From contig JAQUYR010000027.1 in NCBI GenBank assembly GCA_028691715.1, positions 1 to 14,726 of the forward strand: DNA of 14,726 nt, written 5' to 3'. The first letter of the stretch is position 1. The number at the start of each line of letters is the position of its first letter. Under the pieces are notes generated by a model that saw nothing but the letters and a program-made list of their open reading frames with translations, did no database searches and was not told the DNA's origin. The position numbers and the translations under genes were made by a program. Origin of the DNA: Bacilli bacterium (lineage in GTDB: Bacteria; Bacillota_I; Bacilli_A; ML615J-28; CAG-698). Below are positions 6,247-13,602 of the stretch, in pieces.

Positions 6247-8346
6247 ATGCCACAACAACAAGTAGGACCAAAAAAGATTAGAAAATCAGATATCGGTTTA
6301 TTAATAATATTCATTGCAATTCTTGTAGGGATATTCATTTTAATAAATAATTCAATCGGTCAACCCGATGAGTTGACCCAATATGATTTCCATGAATTAC
6401 TAGAGGATGAAAAGCTTAAAACTATAAATATCACCCCAATCGGTGGAGATAATAGTGATTTCTTTAAAGTTTATGGTATTTATATCGGAAGTGAAAATGT
6501 TGAGAAAAACTATTCAGCGATTTTGTCAGCTGAATATGTCAATGGGACATTATTGAGTGTTGAAGGAATGGCGCAATACAACATCAATCCAAAAATTGTA
6601 AAATTGGTTACAATAGATTGGTTTAGTATTATTTTTATGGTTTTATTACCAATCGCTTTAATCGTTGGATTTGTTATTTTTATCAGTAAAAATGCTAATA
6701 ACAGCAACAATAAAGCTTTTGAGTTTGCTAAGACTAGAGCAAAATTGAGTAGAAAAACAGATACCACATTTAATGATGTTGCTGGATGTGATGAAGAAAA
6801 AGAAGAGCTTGAAGAAATCATTGATTTCCTTAAGAATCCTAAAAAATATTTTGAAATTGGAGCAAGAGTTCCTAAAGGTGTATTATTGATAGGTCCTCCA
6901 GGAACTGGTAAGACTTTGTTAGCTAGAGCTGTTGCGGGAGAAGCAAAGGTACCTTTCTATTCAATTTCCGGAAGCGACTTTGTTGAGATGTTTGTTGGTG
7001 TTGGTGCTAGCCGTGTTCGTGATATGTTTAAGACAGCGAAACAAAACGCTCCTTGTATTGTTTTCATCGACGAAATTGATGCTGTTGGACGTCAACGTGG
7101 AACAGGATTAGGCGGTGGACATGATGAAAGAGAACAAACACTAAATCAATTATTGGTTGAAATGGATGGATTTGCTCAGAATAGTGGCGTTATTGTAATG
7201 GCTGCTACAAATCGTGCGGATATTTTAGACCCAGCGTTACTACGTCCAGGTAGATTTGATAGGCAAATAAGGATTAGTAATCCCGATGTTCGTGGCCGAG
7301 CAGAGATTATGAAGGTTCATGCTCGTAATAAAAAAATATCTCCAAAGGTTAATCTTGAAGATATAGCAAGAAGGACACCAGGTTTTAGTGGCGCTGATCT
7401 TGAAAACTTGCTAAACGAAGCCGCTTTACTAGCTGCTCGTGAGAATCGTCGGGAAATAAAGATATACGATATTGATGAAGCAATCGATAGAGTATTGATG
7501 GGACCAGCAAAGAGAAGCCGAAAGTATTCAACAAAAGAAAAAGAAATTGTATCATATCATGAGTCAGGACATGCTGTTCTAGGTGTGAAGCTTGAAAATG
7601 CCGAGATAGTTCAAAAAGTTACAATAGTTCCTCGTGGTGAAGCCGGTGGATATTCAATGATGACTCCAGAAGAAGAAAAATTCTTGCAAACTAAGCAAGG
7701 ACTACTAGACACAATAACTGGTTTACTAGGCGGAAGAGTTGCTGAGGAACTGATGACCGATGAAATTACAACAGGAGCCCATAATGACTTCCAAAAGGCA
7801 ACATTGATTGCTAGAGCAATGGTTACAGAATATGGTATGAGTGAACTTGGACCAATTCAATATGAAAATCGTAATCAAACTGTTTTCCTTGGTCGTGATT
7901 ATATGAATGACAAAAATTTCTCAGATCAAGTAGCAATGGAGATAGACCATGCAGTTCGTAGTATTATTGAGGCTTGCTATCAAAGGGCAAAAACTGTTTT
8001 AACTGAAAATAAAGATCTATTGATCAATATTGCCAAACATTTAATGGATATTGAGACTTTAACAAAAGAGGATATCTATGAAATAGTTAATACTGGTAAG
8101 CTTGAATGGTGGGAAAAGAAGAAAGCTAAGGAAGAAGCCCAAAAAATAGCTAACGAAAAAGAAAAAGAGTTGCAAGAAATTTATCAAAAGCAACTAAAAG
8201 CTATGGAAGAAGCTAAAAAGGGAACTTCAGAAGATGCTCCAAAAGAAACAACAACTAAAGAGGTAGAGAAGGATTCCAAAGAAGTCTTCCGCGAAGCTTT
8301 AGAAAACCTTGATAAAGAAAAAAAAGATGATACCGAGGGAAATTAA
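6247..8346 (+). CDS. ftsH: ATP-dependent zinc metalloprotease FtsH
   Basis: FtsH is a hexameric membrane AAA+ protease that extracts and degrades misplaced membrane proteins and some regulators. In 699 residues: helix 1 (about 16-34), a short external domain (about 35-124), helix 2 (about 126-147), then cytoplasmic AAA+ and protease domains. Walker A GPPGTGKT is at 216-223 and Walker B FIDE at 273-276. The pore loop FVEMFVG begins at 245, and the second region of homology, RPGRFDR at 333-339, supplies the arginine fingers Arg336 and Arg339. The zinc site HESGH at 438-442 has its third ligand Asp514 in AHNDF. All catalytic residues are present. After about residue 615 comes a long, highly charged Lys/Glu tail, probably coiled coil and then disordered. 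The start sits behind a very strong ribosome binding site 13 bases after hpt. Its stop shares one base with the rqcP start. Confidence 0.98.
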   Translation: MPQQQVGPKKIRKSDIGLLIIFIAILVGIFILINNSIGQPDELTQYDFHELLEDEKLKTINITPIGGDNSDFFKVYGIYIGSENVEKNYSAILSAEYVNGTLLSVEGMAQYNINPKIVKLVTIDWFSIIFMVLLPIALIVGFVIFISKNANNSNNKAFEFAKTRAKLSRKTDTTFNDVAGCDEEKEELEEIIDFLKNPKKYFEIGARVPKGVLLIGPPGTGKTLLARAVAGEAKVPFYSISGSDFVEMFVGVGASRVRDMFKTAKQNAPCIVFIDEIDAVGRQRGTGLGGGHDEREQTLNQLLVEMDGFAQNSGVIVMAATNRADILDPALLRPGRFDRQIRISNPDVRGRAEIMKVHARNKKISPKVNLEDIARRTPGFSGADLENLLNEAALLAARENRREIKIYDIDEAIDRVLMGPAKRSRKYSTKEKEIVSYHESGHAVLGVKLENAEIVQKVTIVPRGEAGGYSMMTPEEEKFLQTKQGLLDTITGLLGGRVAEELMTDEITTGAHNDFQKATLIARAMVTEYGMSELGPIQYENRNQTVFLGRDYMNDKNFSDQVAMEIDHAVRSIIEACYQRAKTVLTENKDLLINIAKHLMDIETLTKEDIYEIVNTGKLEWWEKKKAKEEAQKIANEKEKELQEIYQKQLKAMEEAKKGTSEDAPKETTTKEVEKDSKEVFREALENLDKEKKDDTEGN

Positions 8347-8600
8347 TGAGAGTCGATAAGTTCTTAAAGGTTTCTCGTCTTATCAAAAGAAGAAGTGTTG
8401 CTAAGGAAGCTAGTGATTCAGCAAAAATTATTGTTAATGGCAAAGCGGCTAAACCGAGTACAATTCTTAAAATAGGTGATAAGATAGAGATAAACTACTT
8501 CAAAAAAAAGGTAGTAGTCATCGTTAAAGCATTAACTATGTCAACTAAAAAGGAAGATGCTGAAGGAATGTATGAAGTAGTAGAAATAATTGATAATTAA
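8346..8600 (+). CDS. rqcP: RqcP (YabO-type) S4-domain ribosome quality control protein
   Basis: An 84-residue stand-alone S4 RNA-binding domain. The N-terminal block MRVDKFLKVSRLIKRRSVAK is almost identical to Bacillus YabO/RqcP, as I recall that sequence. Arg2, Arg11, Arg15 and Arg16 form the basic face, followed by IIVNGKAAKPSTILKIGD and a C-terminal KKEDAEGMYEVVE block. RqcP binds stalled, split 50S subunits with peptidyl-tRNA and works with RqcH to add C-terminal alanine tails that mark the chain for degradation. The ATG overlaps the ftsH stop in TAATG (8344-8348), with GAGGG just upstream, so ribosomes finishing ftsH probably reinitiate here. In Bacillus the gene lies in the yabN-divIC region rather than behind ftsH. 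Hsp15 (HslR) is the related proteobacterial family, but length and motifs favour RqcP. Confidence 0.92.
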   Translation: MRVDKFLKVSRLIKRRSVAKEASDSAKIIVNGKAAKPSTILKIGDKIEINYFKKKVVVIVKALTMSTKKEDAEGMYEVVEIIDN

Positions 8601-8605
8601 TATTT

Positions 8606-8633
8606 AATGCAAAGAGAGATCTTTGCATTTTTT
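8606..8633 (+). terminator. Rho-independent terminator of the tilS-rqcP operon
   Basis: A perfect 10-bp stem, AATGCAAAGA (8606-8615) with TCTTTGCATT (8620-8629), closes a GAGA tetraloop of the stable GNRA class and is followed by a T run through 8633. Confidence 0.92.
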
Positions 8634-8634
8634 C

Positions 8635-8663
8635 TTTAAAAAATCAATAAATTATGTTATAAT
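8635..8663 (+). promoter_or_regulatory. Extended -10 promoter for the GH4-kinase-maf operon
   Basis: TTTAAA (8635-8640), a 17-bp spacer, and TATAAT (8658-8663) with TG at 8655-8656 one base before it. Initiation near 8670 would place AGAGGT (8671-8676) at the transcript's 5' end, leaving a leader of about 13 nt. No catabolite-response (cre-like) operator was recognised. Confidence 0.75.
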
Positions 8664-8682
8664 ATGATAAAGAGGTAACAGT

Positions 8683-9975
8683 ATGAGAAAAGGTTTGAAA
8701 ATTGCAATTATAGGTTCTGGAAGTACCTATACTCCCGAATTAATCGAAGGATTTATTAATAAGAAGGATTCACTTCCATTAGAGGAATTATATTTGATGG
8801 ATATTGAAGACAGGAAGTTGAACATTGTTGGTGGTTTATGTAAAAGAATGATTAAAGCGGCTTCTTTAAACTGTAAAGTTGTTTTAACTACTGATCTCGA
8901 GGAAGCAATCACAAAGGCTGATTTTGTTCTTGCTCAAATAAGAGTTGGAAAACTTCCAGCAAGAGTTTTGGATGAAAGAATACCTTTAAAATATGATTTG
9001 ATCGGTCAGGAAACAAATGGTATTGGTGGTTTCTTTAAAGGTATGAGAACAATCCCAGCAATTATGGATATCGTTCATAAAATGGAAAAACTATGCCCAA
9101 ATGCCTGGTTGATAAACTTTTCTAATCCTTCAGGAATGATTGCTGAAGCGGTTTTAAACAATAGTAAGATTAAAATGATGGGTTTGTGCAATGTCCCAAT
9201 TAATATGATTGATAGCATTAAGAAGAGATTGAATATTCCTGAAGCAGAAGTTGAATATGTTGGGCTTAATCACTTGAGTTGGATAACTTCAATTCGTTAT
9301 AATGGGGTTGATTATCTTCAAAAATCAATTGATGAAGGAATCAATAGTGAAGCGATGAAGAATATCCCCGCAAGTGGATTTACGGCTGAATTGATTAAGA
9401 CAATCGGAGCCATTCCATCTTCATATCTTGAATATTATTATTACAAGGATCAAAAATTAGCAAAGGCTAAGGAAGTTGAAAAATGTCGTGCCGAAGTGTG
9501 CATGGAAATAGAAGAACAATTACTGGATATATATTCCAATAGCGAGCTTCATGTCAAACCAGAACTGTTGAGTAAAAGAGGAGGTTCTCGTTACTCAGAA
9601 GTTGCTATTAATCTTGTTGATTCGATTTATAATGATAAAAATGATATTCAGGTTGTTAACATATTAAACAATGGAGCCATTCCATTTATGGCTGATAACG
9701 ATGCTGTTGAGGTGTGTGCGATTATTGGCAAGGATGGAGCTAAACCAATCAAGACTAACTTCAATAATGAACATATAAAAGAATACATGTTAATGATGAA
9801 GGCATATGAAAAGCATGCTGTTAAGGCAGCTTTAACTGGCGATGAAGATGAAGCTATAAGGGCATTACTTATAAATCCTCTAGTACTTGACTATAAAAAG
9901 TTATATCCTTGTTTTCAGGAGTTAAAAGAAGTGCATAAAGCTCATCTACCACAGTTTTTTAAAAAGGAAAATTAA
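8683..9975 (+). CDS. Family 4 glycoside hydrolase, 6-phospho-beta-glucosidase
   Basis: GH4 enzymes cleave phosphorylated disaccharides by an unusual NAD+- and Mn2+-dependent oxidation-elimination route in the cytoplasm. The 430 residues start with a Rossmann fold: GSGSTYTPEL at 11-20 binds NAD and Asp40 ends strand 2. GQETNGIGGF at 108-117 and NFSNPSG at 145-151 are family blocks. Metal ligands are Cys169 in LCNVP and His197 in GLNHLSW. The base should be one of the tyrosines at 248-254. In GH4 the residues after the Cys track specificity; from family knowledge CNVP marks 6-phospho-beta-glucosidases (LicH/CelF type) and CDMP the alpha type, so cellobiose-6-phosphate or a similar beta-glucoside is the likely substrate. 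The kinase gene starts one base after its stop. No PTS or ABC sugar transporter gene is in the window. Confidence 0.92.
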   Translation: MRKGLKIAIIGSGSTYTPELIEGFINKKDSLPLEELYLMDIEDRKLNIVGGLCKRMIKAASLNCKVVLTTDLEEAITKADFVLAQIRVGKLPARVLDERIPLKYDLIGQETNGIGGFFKGMRTIPAIMDIVHKMEKLCPNAWLINFSNPSGMIAEAVLNNSKIKMMGLCNVPINMIDSIKKRLNIPEAEVEYVGLNHLSWITSIRYNGVDYLQKSIDEGINSEAMKNIPASGFTAELIKTIGAIPSSYLEYYYYKDQKLAKAKEVEKCRAEVCMEIEEQLLDIYSNSELHVKPELLSKRGGSRYSEVAINLVDSIYNDKNDIQVVNILNNGAIPFMADNDAVEVCAIIGKDGAKPIKTNFNNEHIKEYMLMMKAYEKHAVKAALTGDEDEAIRALLINPLVLDYKKLYPCFQELKEVHKAHLPQFFKKEN

Positions 9976-9976
9976 T

Positions 9977-10990
9977 ATGAGAGAATATATAATAGGAGTC
10001 GATGGCGGCAATAGTAAAACGGATTATTTTTTATTTGATACTAAAGGAAATTTTATCGATTTTTATCGTGGGGGAACCTGTAGTCATGAAGGGTTAGCCG
10101 ATAGTTTTGCTGGCTCATACCGAGTGATGAACGATGTCTTTATGACATTCTTCAAGAAGAATAAAATAACAGTGAAGGATATAAAAGCAGCTGTTTTTGG
10201 CTTAGCTGGTGTAGACACTCCTTTTCAAAAAAACAAGTTAGAAGAAGTAGTAGAAATGCTAGGATTTACCAACTATACGGTTGTTAATGATTCCTTTTTA
10301 GGAATCAAAGCTGGATCTCTTAAAGGCTATGGTGTCTGTTCTATAAATGGTACAGGAACATCAAGTGGTGGTATCGATAAAGAGGGAAAGTTTTTACAAG
10401 TTGGTGGTATGGGTTCAATAGTTGGTGATGAAGCAGGAGGATCATGGATTGCTAGACAGGCAATTAGAGTGGTTTATGATGCTGCTTATCGCTTTGGTAA
10501 AGCGACCAGTTTAACTGATGTTGTCATGAAAGAATTGGGAGTAAATGATAAGTATTATCTGATGGAGGCCATTAGTGAATATGGCACTCAAAGAAAAATA
10601 AATCTGACACATTTGACTATCTCAGTATTTGAGTGTGCTAATAATGGTGATGAAGTAGCGATTAATATCCTTAAAGAAATGGCTGACAGTCTTGCTAGAA
10701 GTGCTGGTGGCTGTGTTGTAAATCTTTCATTTGAGGACGAGGTCGATATTGTTCTTGCTGGAAGTGTATGGGTTAAGGGAGCTTCTCCATTTGTTATTGA
10801 AGAATTCAAAGAGAAAATGACTGAATACACCAAGAAAAAATGTAATATAATCGTTTTGGAGGTTCCACCAGCAACAGGAGCTATAATTTGGGCATTAGAG
10901 ATGGCAAACAATCAAAATCCAAATCAGGAGCTAAGAGATTTGGTCAATGCAAATGTTGAGAAAGAACTAGTTAAGATTGAGCATAGATAG
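9977..10990 (+). CDS. BadF/BadG/BcrA/BcrD-family sugar kinase (N-acetylglucosamine kinase-like)
   Basis: A 337-residue kinase of the actin/hsp70/hexokinase fold. The phosphate-1 loop GVDGGNSKTD is at 7-16, GLAGVD at 75-80, the likely catalytic Asp105 in VVNDS, the phosphate-2 loop NGTGTSS at 124-130, GDEAGGSWIARQA at 150-162 (typical of eukaryotic-type GlcNAc kinases and their bacterial relatives), and the adenosine motif VLAGS at 259-263. There are no iron-sulfur Cys motifs of the benzoyl-CoA reductase activators, so a sugar substrate is favoured. It lies one base after the GH4 stop with AAAGGA upstream. It could phosphorylate the free sugar released by the GH4 enzyme (glucose or GlcNAc), or instead prime an imported disaccharide for it. 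Family is sure; substrate is inferred from context. Confidence 0.88.
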   Translation: MREYIIGVDGGNSKTDYFLFDTKGNFIDFYRGGTCSHEGLADSFAGSYRVMNDVFMTFFKKNKITVKDIKAAVFGLAGVDTPFQKNKLEEVVEMLGFTNYTVVNDSFLGIKAGSLKGYGVCSINGTGTSSGGIDKEGKFLQVGGMGSIVGDEAGGSWIARQAIRVVYDAAYRFGKATSLTDVVMKELGVNDKYYLMEAISEYGTQRKINLTHLTISVFECANNGDEVAINILKEMADSLARSAGGCVVNLSFEDEVDIVLAGSVWVKGASPFVIEEFKEKMTEYTKKKCNIIVLEVPPATGAIIWALEMANNQNPNQELRDLVNANVEKELVKIEHR

Positions 10991-10991
10991 C

Positions 10992-11555
10992 ATGAAAATT
11001 GTTTTAGGATCAAAATCTCCAAGAAGAAAAGAATTGCTTGAACAGATGGGACTGGAATTCATAGTAGATGCCATTGATGTTGAAGAGGATGTTAAAGATT
11101 TCTTAACACCTCAGGAATATGTTATGAAAACAGCAATTAAGAAGGGAATGGAAACCTCCAAGATACATCCTGCTGATTTGGTGGTCTGCGCTGATACAAT
11201 AGTGGTTCACAATAATAAAATATTGGAAAAACCTAAAACCAAAGAAGAAGCAAGACAGATGATTGACGAATTACAAGGCGATTTTCACCATGTTTATACT
11301 GCTGTATATTTGGAAAAAAATCAGGAGGTTAAAACTTTTGTTGAAGAGACTAAAGTTTTTATTGATGAAATGACTTCTCAGGAAATTGAAGAATACATCA
11401 GCACGAAAGAACCATACGATAAAGCAGGTGCTTATGCTATCCAAGGCTTTTTTGGTAAATATATTAAGAGTATCGAAGGTGATTTCTATAATGTTATGGG
11501 ATTACCAGTGAATAAAGTATATCGAGAAATAAAAAAATTAGGAAATAAATCCTAA
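10992..11555 (+). CDS. maf: Maf family nucleoside triphosphate pyrophosphatase
   Basis: Maf hydrolyses non-canonical or excess nucleoside triphosphates (dTTP/UTP in the YhdE group) to monophosphate and pyrophosphate, a house-cleaning role also linked to septum formation. In 187 residues: LGSKSPRRKELL at 5-16 is the substrate loop, CADTIVV contains the catalytic Asp, EKPKTKEEA and YDKAGAYAIQG are the remaining family blocks, and GDFYNVMGLP closes the active site. The ATG is one base past the kinase stop and has only a weak ribosome binding site (a GAG about 10 bases upstream), so translation probably depends on coupling. A TTG at 10977 would lengthen it by five residues without support. The 3' end overlaps the convergent M42 gene by four bases. 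Confidence 0.95.
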   Translation: MKIVLGSKSPRRKELLEQMGLEFIVDAIDVEEDVKDFLTPQEYVMKTAIKKGMETSKIHPADLVVCADTIVVHNNKILEKPKTKEEARQMIDELQGDFHHVYTAVYLEKNQEVKTFVEETKVFIDEMTSQEIEEYISTKEPYDKAGAYAIQGFFGKYIKSIEGDFYNVMGLPVNKVYREIKKLGNKS

Positions 11556-11561
11556 TTTTTT
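11532..11561. terminator. Bidirectional terminator shared by maf and the M42 peptidase gene
   Basis: A perfect 12-bp inverted repeat, 11532-11543 (AAAAAATTAGGA) and 11550-11561 (TCCTAATTTTTT), with a 6-nt loop. The A/T arms supply a T tract in either direction. Both stop codons (TAA 11553-11555 on plus; TAG on minus at 11554-11552) lie inside the right arm. Confidence 0.9.
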
Positions 11562-12583
11562 TTAATGTATGCAATAAGCAATTTCAAAGTGTTAATAACA
11601 CCATCAACATGGGTTCTTTCCATACCATGTGAAGCATGAACACCAGGACCAATTAGTCCACCTTTTATATTATTACCACCCTTGAGTGCTGCTGAGACAT
11701 CGGATGAATAAATCGGATAAACATCAACAGCATAAGAAAGTTTTTCTTCTTTTGCTAGAGAGATTAGTTTGTTTGTTATGTCAAAATTATAAGGGCCAGC
11801 CGCATCTTTTGCACAAATAGAAACATCATGTTCTGTGCATAACAAATCATCACCAATGCATCCCATATCAACAGCAATTAATTCATCAACATCGGGAATG
11901 TAACTAGCACCAAAACCAACTTCTTCATTTGTAGAAATGATCAGTTTTAAAGTGTTTTTAGGGGTTATATCGTTATCAATTAAATAATCAATCAGTCCAA
12001 AAAGAATAGCAACACTAATTTTATCATCTAGAAAACGTGATTTAATGAATCCTGATTCAGTGATGACAGTCTTAGGATCTAAAACTATAAAATCACCATT
12101 GTTTATTCCTATGTCTAGAACATCTTGTTTAGATCTAACATTTTCATCAATTCTTATGTGCATATTAGCATCATCCCGTGGAAGAGTTCGCGAATCTTTG
12201 AAGACATGAGCTGAAGGTGAGTTAGAAAGAAAAGTCCCAGTAAATTTCTTCCCTTCTCTTGTCAATATGTGACAGTATTCACCATCATATGTTGGAAGAA
12301 TAGGACCTCCTAGAACTGCAAATTTTAAATTTCCTTTGGAATCAATACTTTTAACCATAGCACCAAGAGTATCAACATGAGCTGAAAATCCAGTGATGTA
12401 ATCTGAATCACCTTTGATGGTGATTAATAAATTACCATTGTTCAGGATTTCATAGATTAAATTTCTTTTTTTACATTCATCAACTAAAAAATTGATTACA
12501 TCCTTGGTATAGCCAGAAGGGCTGGGAATATTTAATATTGTCTGAGCAAATGATAAAATTTTATTGTTATTTGTTTCCTTCAT
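11552..12583 (-). CDS. M42 family metallopeptidase (glutamyl/deblocking aminopeptidase-like)
   Basis: M42 enzymes are cytoplasmic, usually dodecameric, two-metal aminopeptidases that trim peptides left by larger proteases. This one has 343 residues, the normal size. Metal and catalytic positions are visible: AHVD (His69, Asp71), RFLDD (Asp186-Asp187), TNEEVGFG (Glu220-Glu221), AVDMG (Asp239) and HASHGMERTH (His319). An intervening segment (about 85-155) matches the PDZ-like insertion. The ATG at 12583 is chosen because AAAGG (12599-12595) precedes it at 11 nt. An in-frame ATG at 12604 has no such site and would add seven residues. The gene begins inside the 3' end of hslO (17-bp overlap) and ends in a terminator shared with maf. 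It could be called a cellulase M homologue in older annotation; that activity is not supported. Confidence 0.92.
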   Translation of the reverse strand: MKETNNNKILSFAQTILNIPSPSGYTKDVINFLVDECKKRNLIYEILNNGNLLITIKGDSDYITGFSAHVDTLGAMVKSIDSKGNLKFAVLGGPILPTYDGEYCHILTREGKKFTGTFLSNSPSAHVFKDSRTLPRDDANMHIRIDENVRSKQDVLDIGINNGDFIVLDPKTVITESGFIKSRFLDDKISVAILFGLIDYLIDNDITPKNTLKLIISTNEEVGFGASYIPDVDELIAVDMGCIGDDLLCTEHDVSICAKDAAGPYNFDITNKLISLAKEEKLSYAVDVYPIYSSDVSAALKGGNNIKGGLIGPGVHASHGMERTHVDGVINTLKLLIAYIKKN

Positions 12584-13460
12584 TCTTTGTTTTTCCTTTC
12601 GCATGCTTTAATATTTCTCTTAATTCATTTTCATCAAATGTATATACTTCTTTACAAAAGTGACATATTACTTCAGCCTTTTTATCAGTATTTATCATAT
12701 CTTCAATTTCTTCTTTTCCTAAAGATGCAATTCCTCCAGCAAATTTTTCTTTTGAACAATTGCATCTAAAAGAGATATTCTTTTTTTCAACAATTTTATA
12801 ATCGTCATTGAATAATAATTTTAAAATATCTTCCTGGTCAGGGTTATCTTTTAATAAAGATGAGTAAGAGCTTAAAATATTAACCTTGCTCTCGATGTAG
12901 TTGATATCTTCTTCAGTTGCATCTGGTAACAATTGAATAATGATTCCCCCAAGAACAATAGCTTGATTATTGACATCAAATAGAGATCCTAAACTCACAA
13001 GAGATGGTGTCTGTTCACTGGTGGCGAAATAATAGGTAAAATCTTTTGCTAAATCGCCTGTCTGAAGAGGAATGGTTGAAGTAAACAAATCCTTTAACTT
13101 TAAATCCTTAATAACATCGATGAATCCATTGTATCCAAGTGTAGTTACATCATCAAGTGTTCCTTTTTTATCAAAAAGCACATGCTCTCTAGTAACATAG
13201 CCCCGAACTTCACCAGCAGCATTGGCATCAACGACAACAACACCAATAGGCCCATTGCCATCAATTTTGATAGTTAAGGCTTCATCACCTTTTAACATCG
13301 AACCCATCATAACTCCGATGGTCATGGCTTTTCCAAGAACAGAAGCAGCGCTAGGCCATAGATCATGGCGTTTAACGGCTTCATTAGTGATATCGACCGT
13401 ACTTGCTAGGTATACTCTGACTTTTTCATTTAGGGCTAAGGCTTTAATCAAAATGTCCAT
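12567..13460 (-). CDS. hslO: Redox-regulated chaperone Hsp33
   Basis: Hsp33 is a cytoplasmic holdase switched on by oxidation: its zinc-bound cysteines form disulfides, the C-terminal domain unfolds, and the protein binds unfolding clients. The 297 residues show the N-terminal core (GPIGVVVVDANAAGEVRGYV at about 70-89; FTYYFATSEQTPS at about 141-153) and the C-terminal zinc site: Cys233 and Cys235 in CNC, Cys266 and Cys269 in CHFC. All four switch cysteines are intact. The frame extends to a GTG at 13469, but that triplet is part of the AAGAGGTGA ribosome binding site, so the ATG at 13460 is the start. The M42 gene overlaps its end. In Bacillus hslO lies downstream of ftsH on the same strand; here it is on the opposite strand. 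Confidence 0.97.
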   Translation of the reverse strand: MDILIKALALNEKVRVYLASTVDITNEAVKRHDLWPSAASVLGKAMTIGVMMGSMLKGDEALTIKIDGNGPIGVVVVDANAAGEVRGYVTREHVLFDKKGTLDDVTTLGYNGFIDVIKDLKLKDLFTSTIPLQTGDLAKDFTYYFATSEQTPSLVSLGSLFDVNNQAIVLGGIIIQLLPDATEEDINYIESKVNILSSYSSLLKDNPDQEDILKLLFNDDYKIVEKKNISFRCNCSKEKFAGGIASLGKEEIEDMINTDKKAEVICHFCKEVYTFDENELREILKHAKGKTKNEGNK

Positions 13461-13486
13461 AAAATTCACCTCTTAACAATATATAT

Positions 13487-13515
13487 ATTTTAGTATAAAA
13501 TGTCGCTTAAAGCAA
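13487..13515 (-). promoter_or_regulatory. Possible promoter for hslO
   Basis: On the minus strand TTGCTT (13515-13510), a 17-bp spacer and TAAAAT (13492-13487) stand 26 bases before the hslO ATG. A TATACT at 13497-13492 overlaps and is an alternative -10. Both hexamers of the main call are imperfect. Confidence 0.4.
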
Positions 13516-13533
13516 CTTATTTACAAATATTAT

Positions 13534-13562
13534 TTTTCATTTCATTAGAATCATGTTATAAT
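13534..13562 (+). promoter_or_regulatory. Extended -10 promoter for the YcxB-like operon
   Basis: TTTTCA (13534-13539), a 17-bp spacer and TATAAT (13557-13562) with TG at 13554-13555. A second TATAAT at 13573-13578 lacks a clear -35. The site is divergent from the hslO promoter region about 20 bp away. Confidence 0.65.
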
Positions 13563-13602
13563 ATACAAGAAATATAATAATTTGTATAAGAAAGGAACTA
13601 TC

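Noticed and set aside
6510..6821. 103-codon minus-strand frame inside ftsH, rich in Ser and Leu
   Set aside because: This is the mirror of Lys/Glu-rich and hydrophobic ftsH codons. The sense frame is certain.
8606..8629. Inverted repeat AATGCAAAGA/TCTTTGCATT as an operator for the GH4 operon
   Set aside because: The tight GAGA loop and following T run fit a terminator of the previous operon. A dual role is possible but has no separate support.
10588..10911. 107-codon open frame on the minus strand inside the sugar kinase gene
   Set aside because: It is antisense to a well-conserved kinase, has no recognisable domain and no promoter or ribosome binding site I could see.
13582..13602. TTG start for the YcxB-like gene
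   Set aside because: AAAGGA lies inside that extension and at proper distance from ATG 13603.
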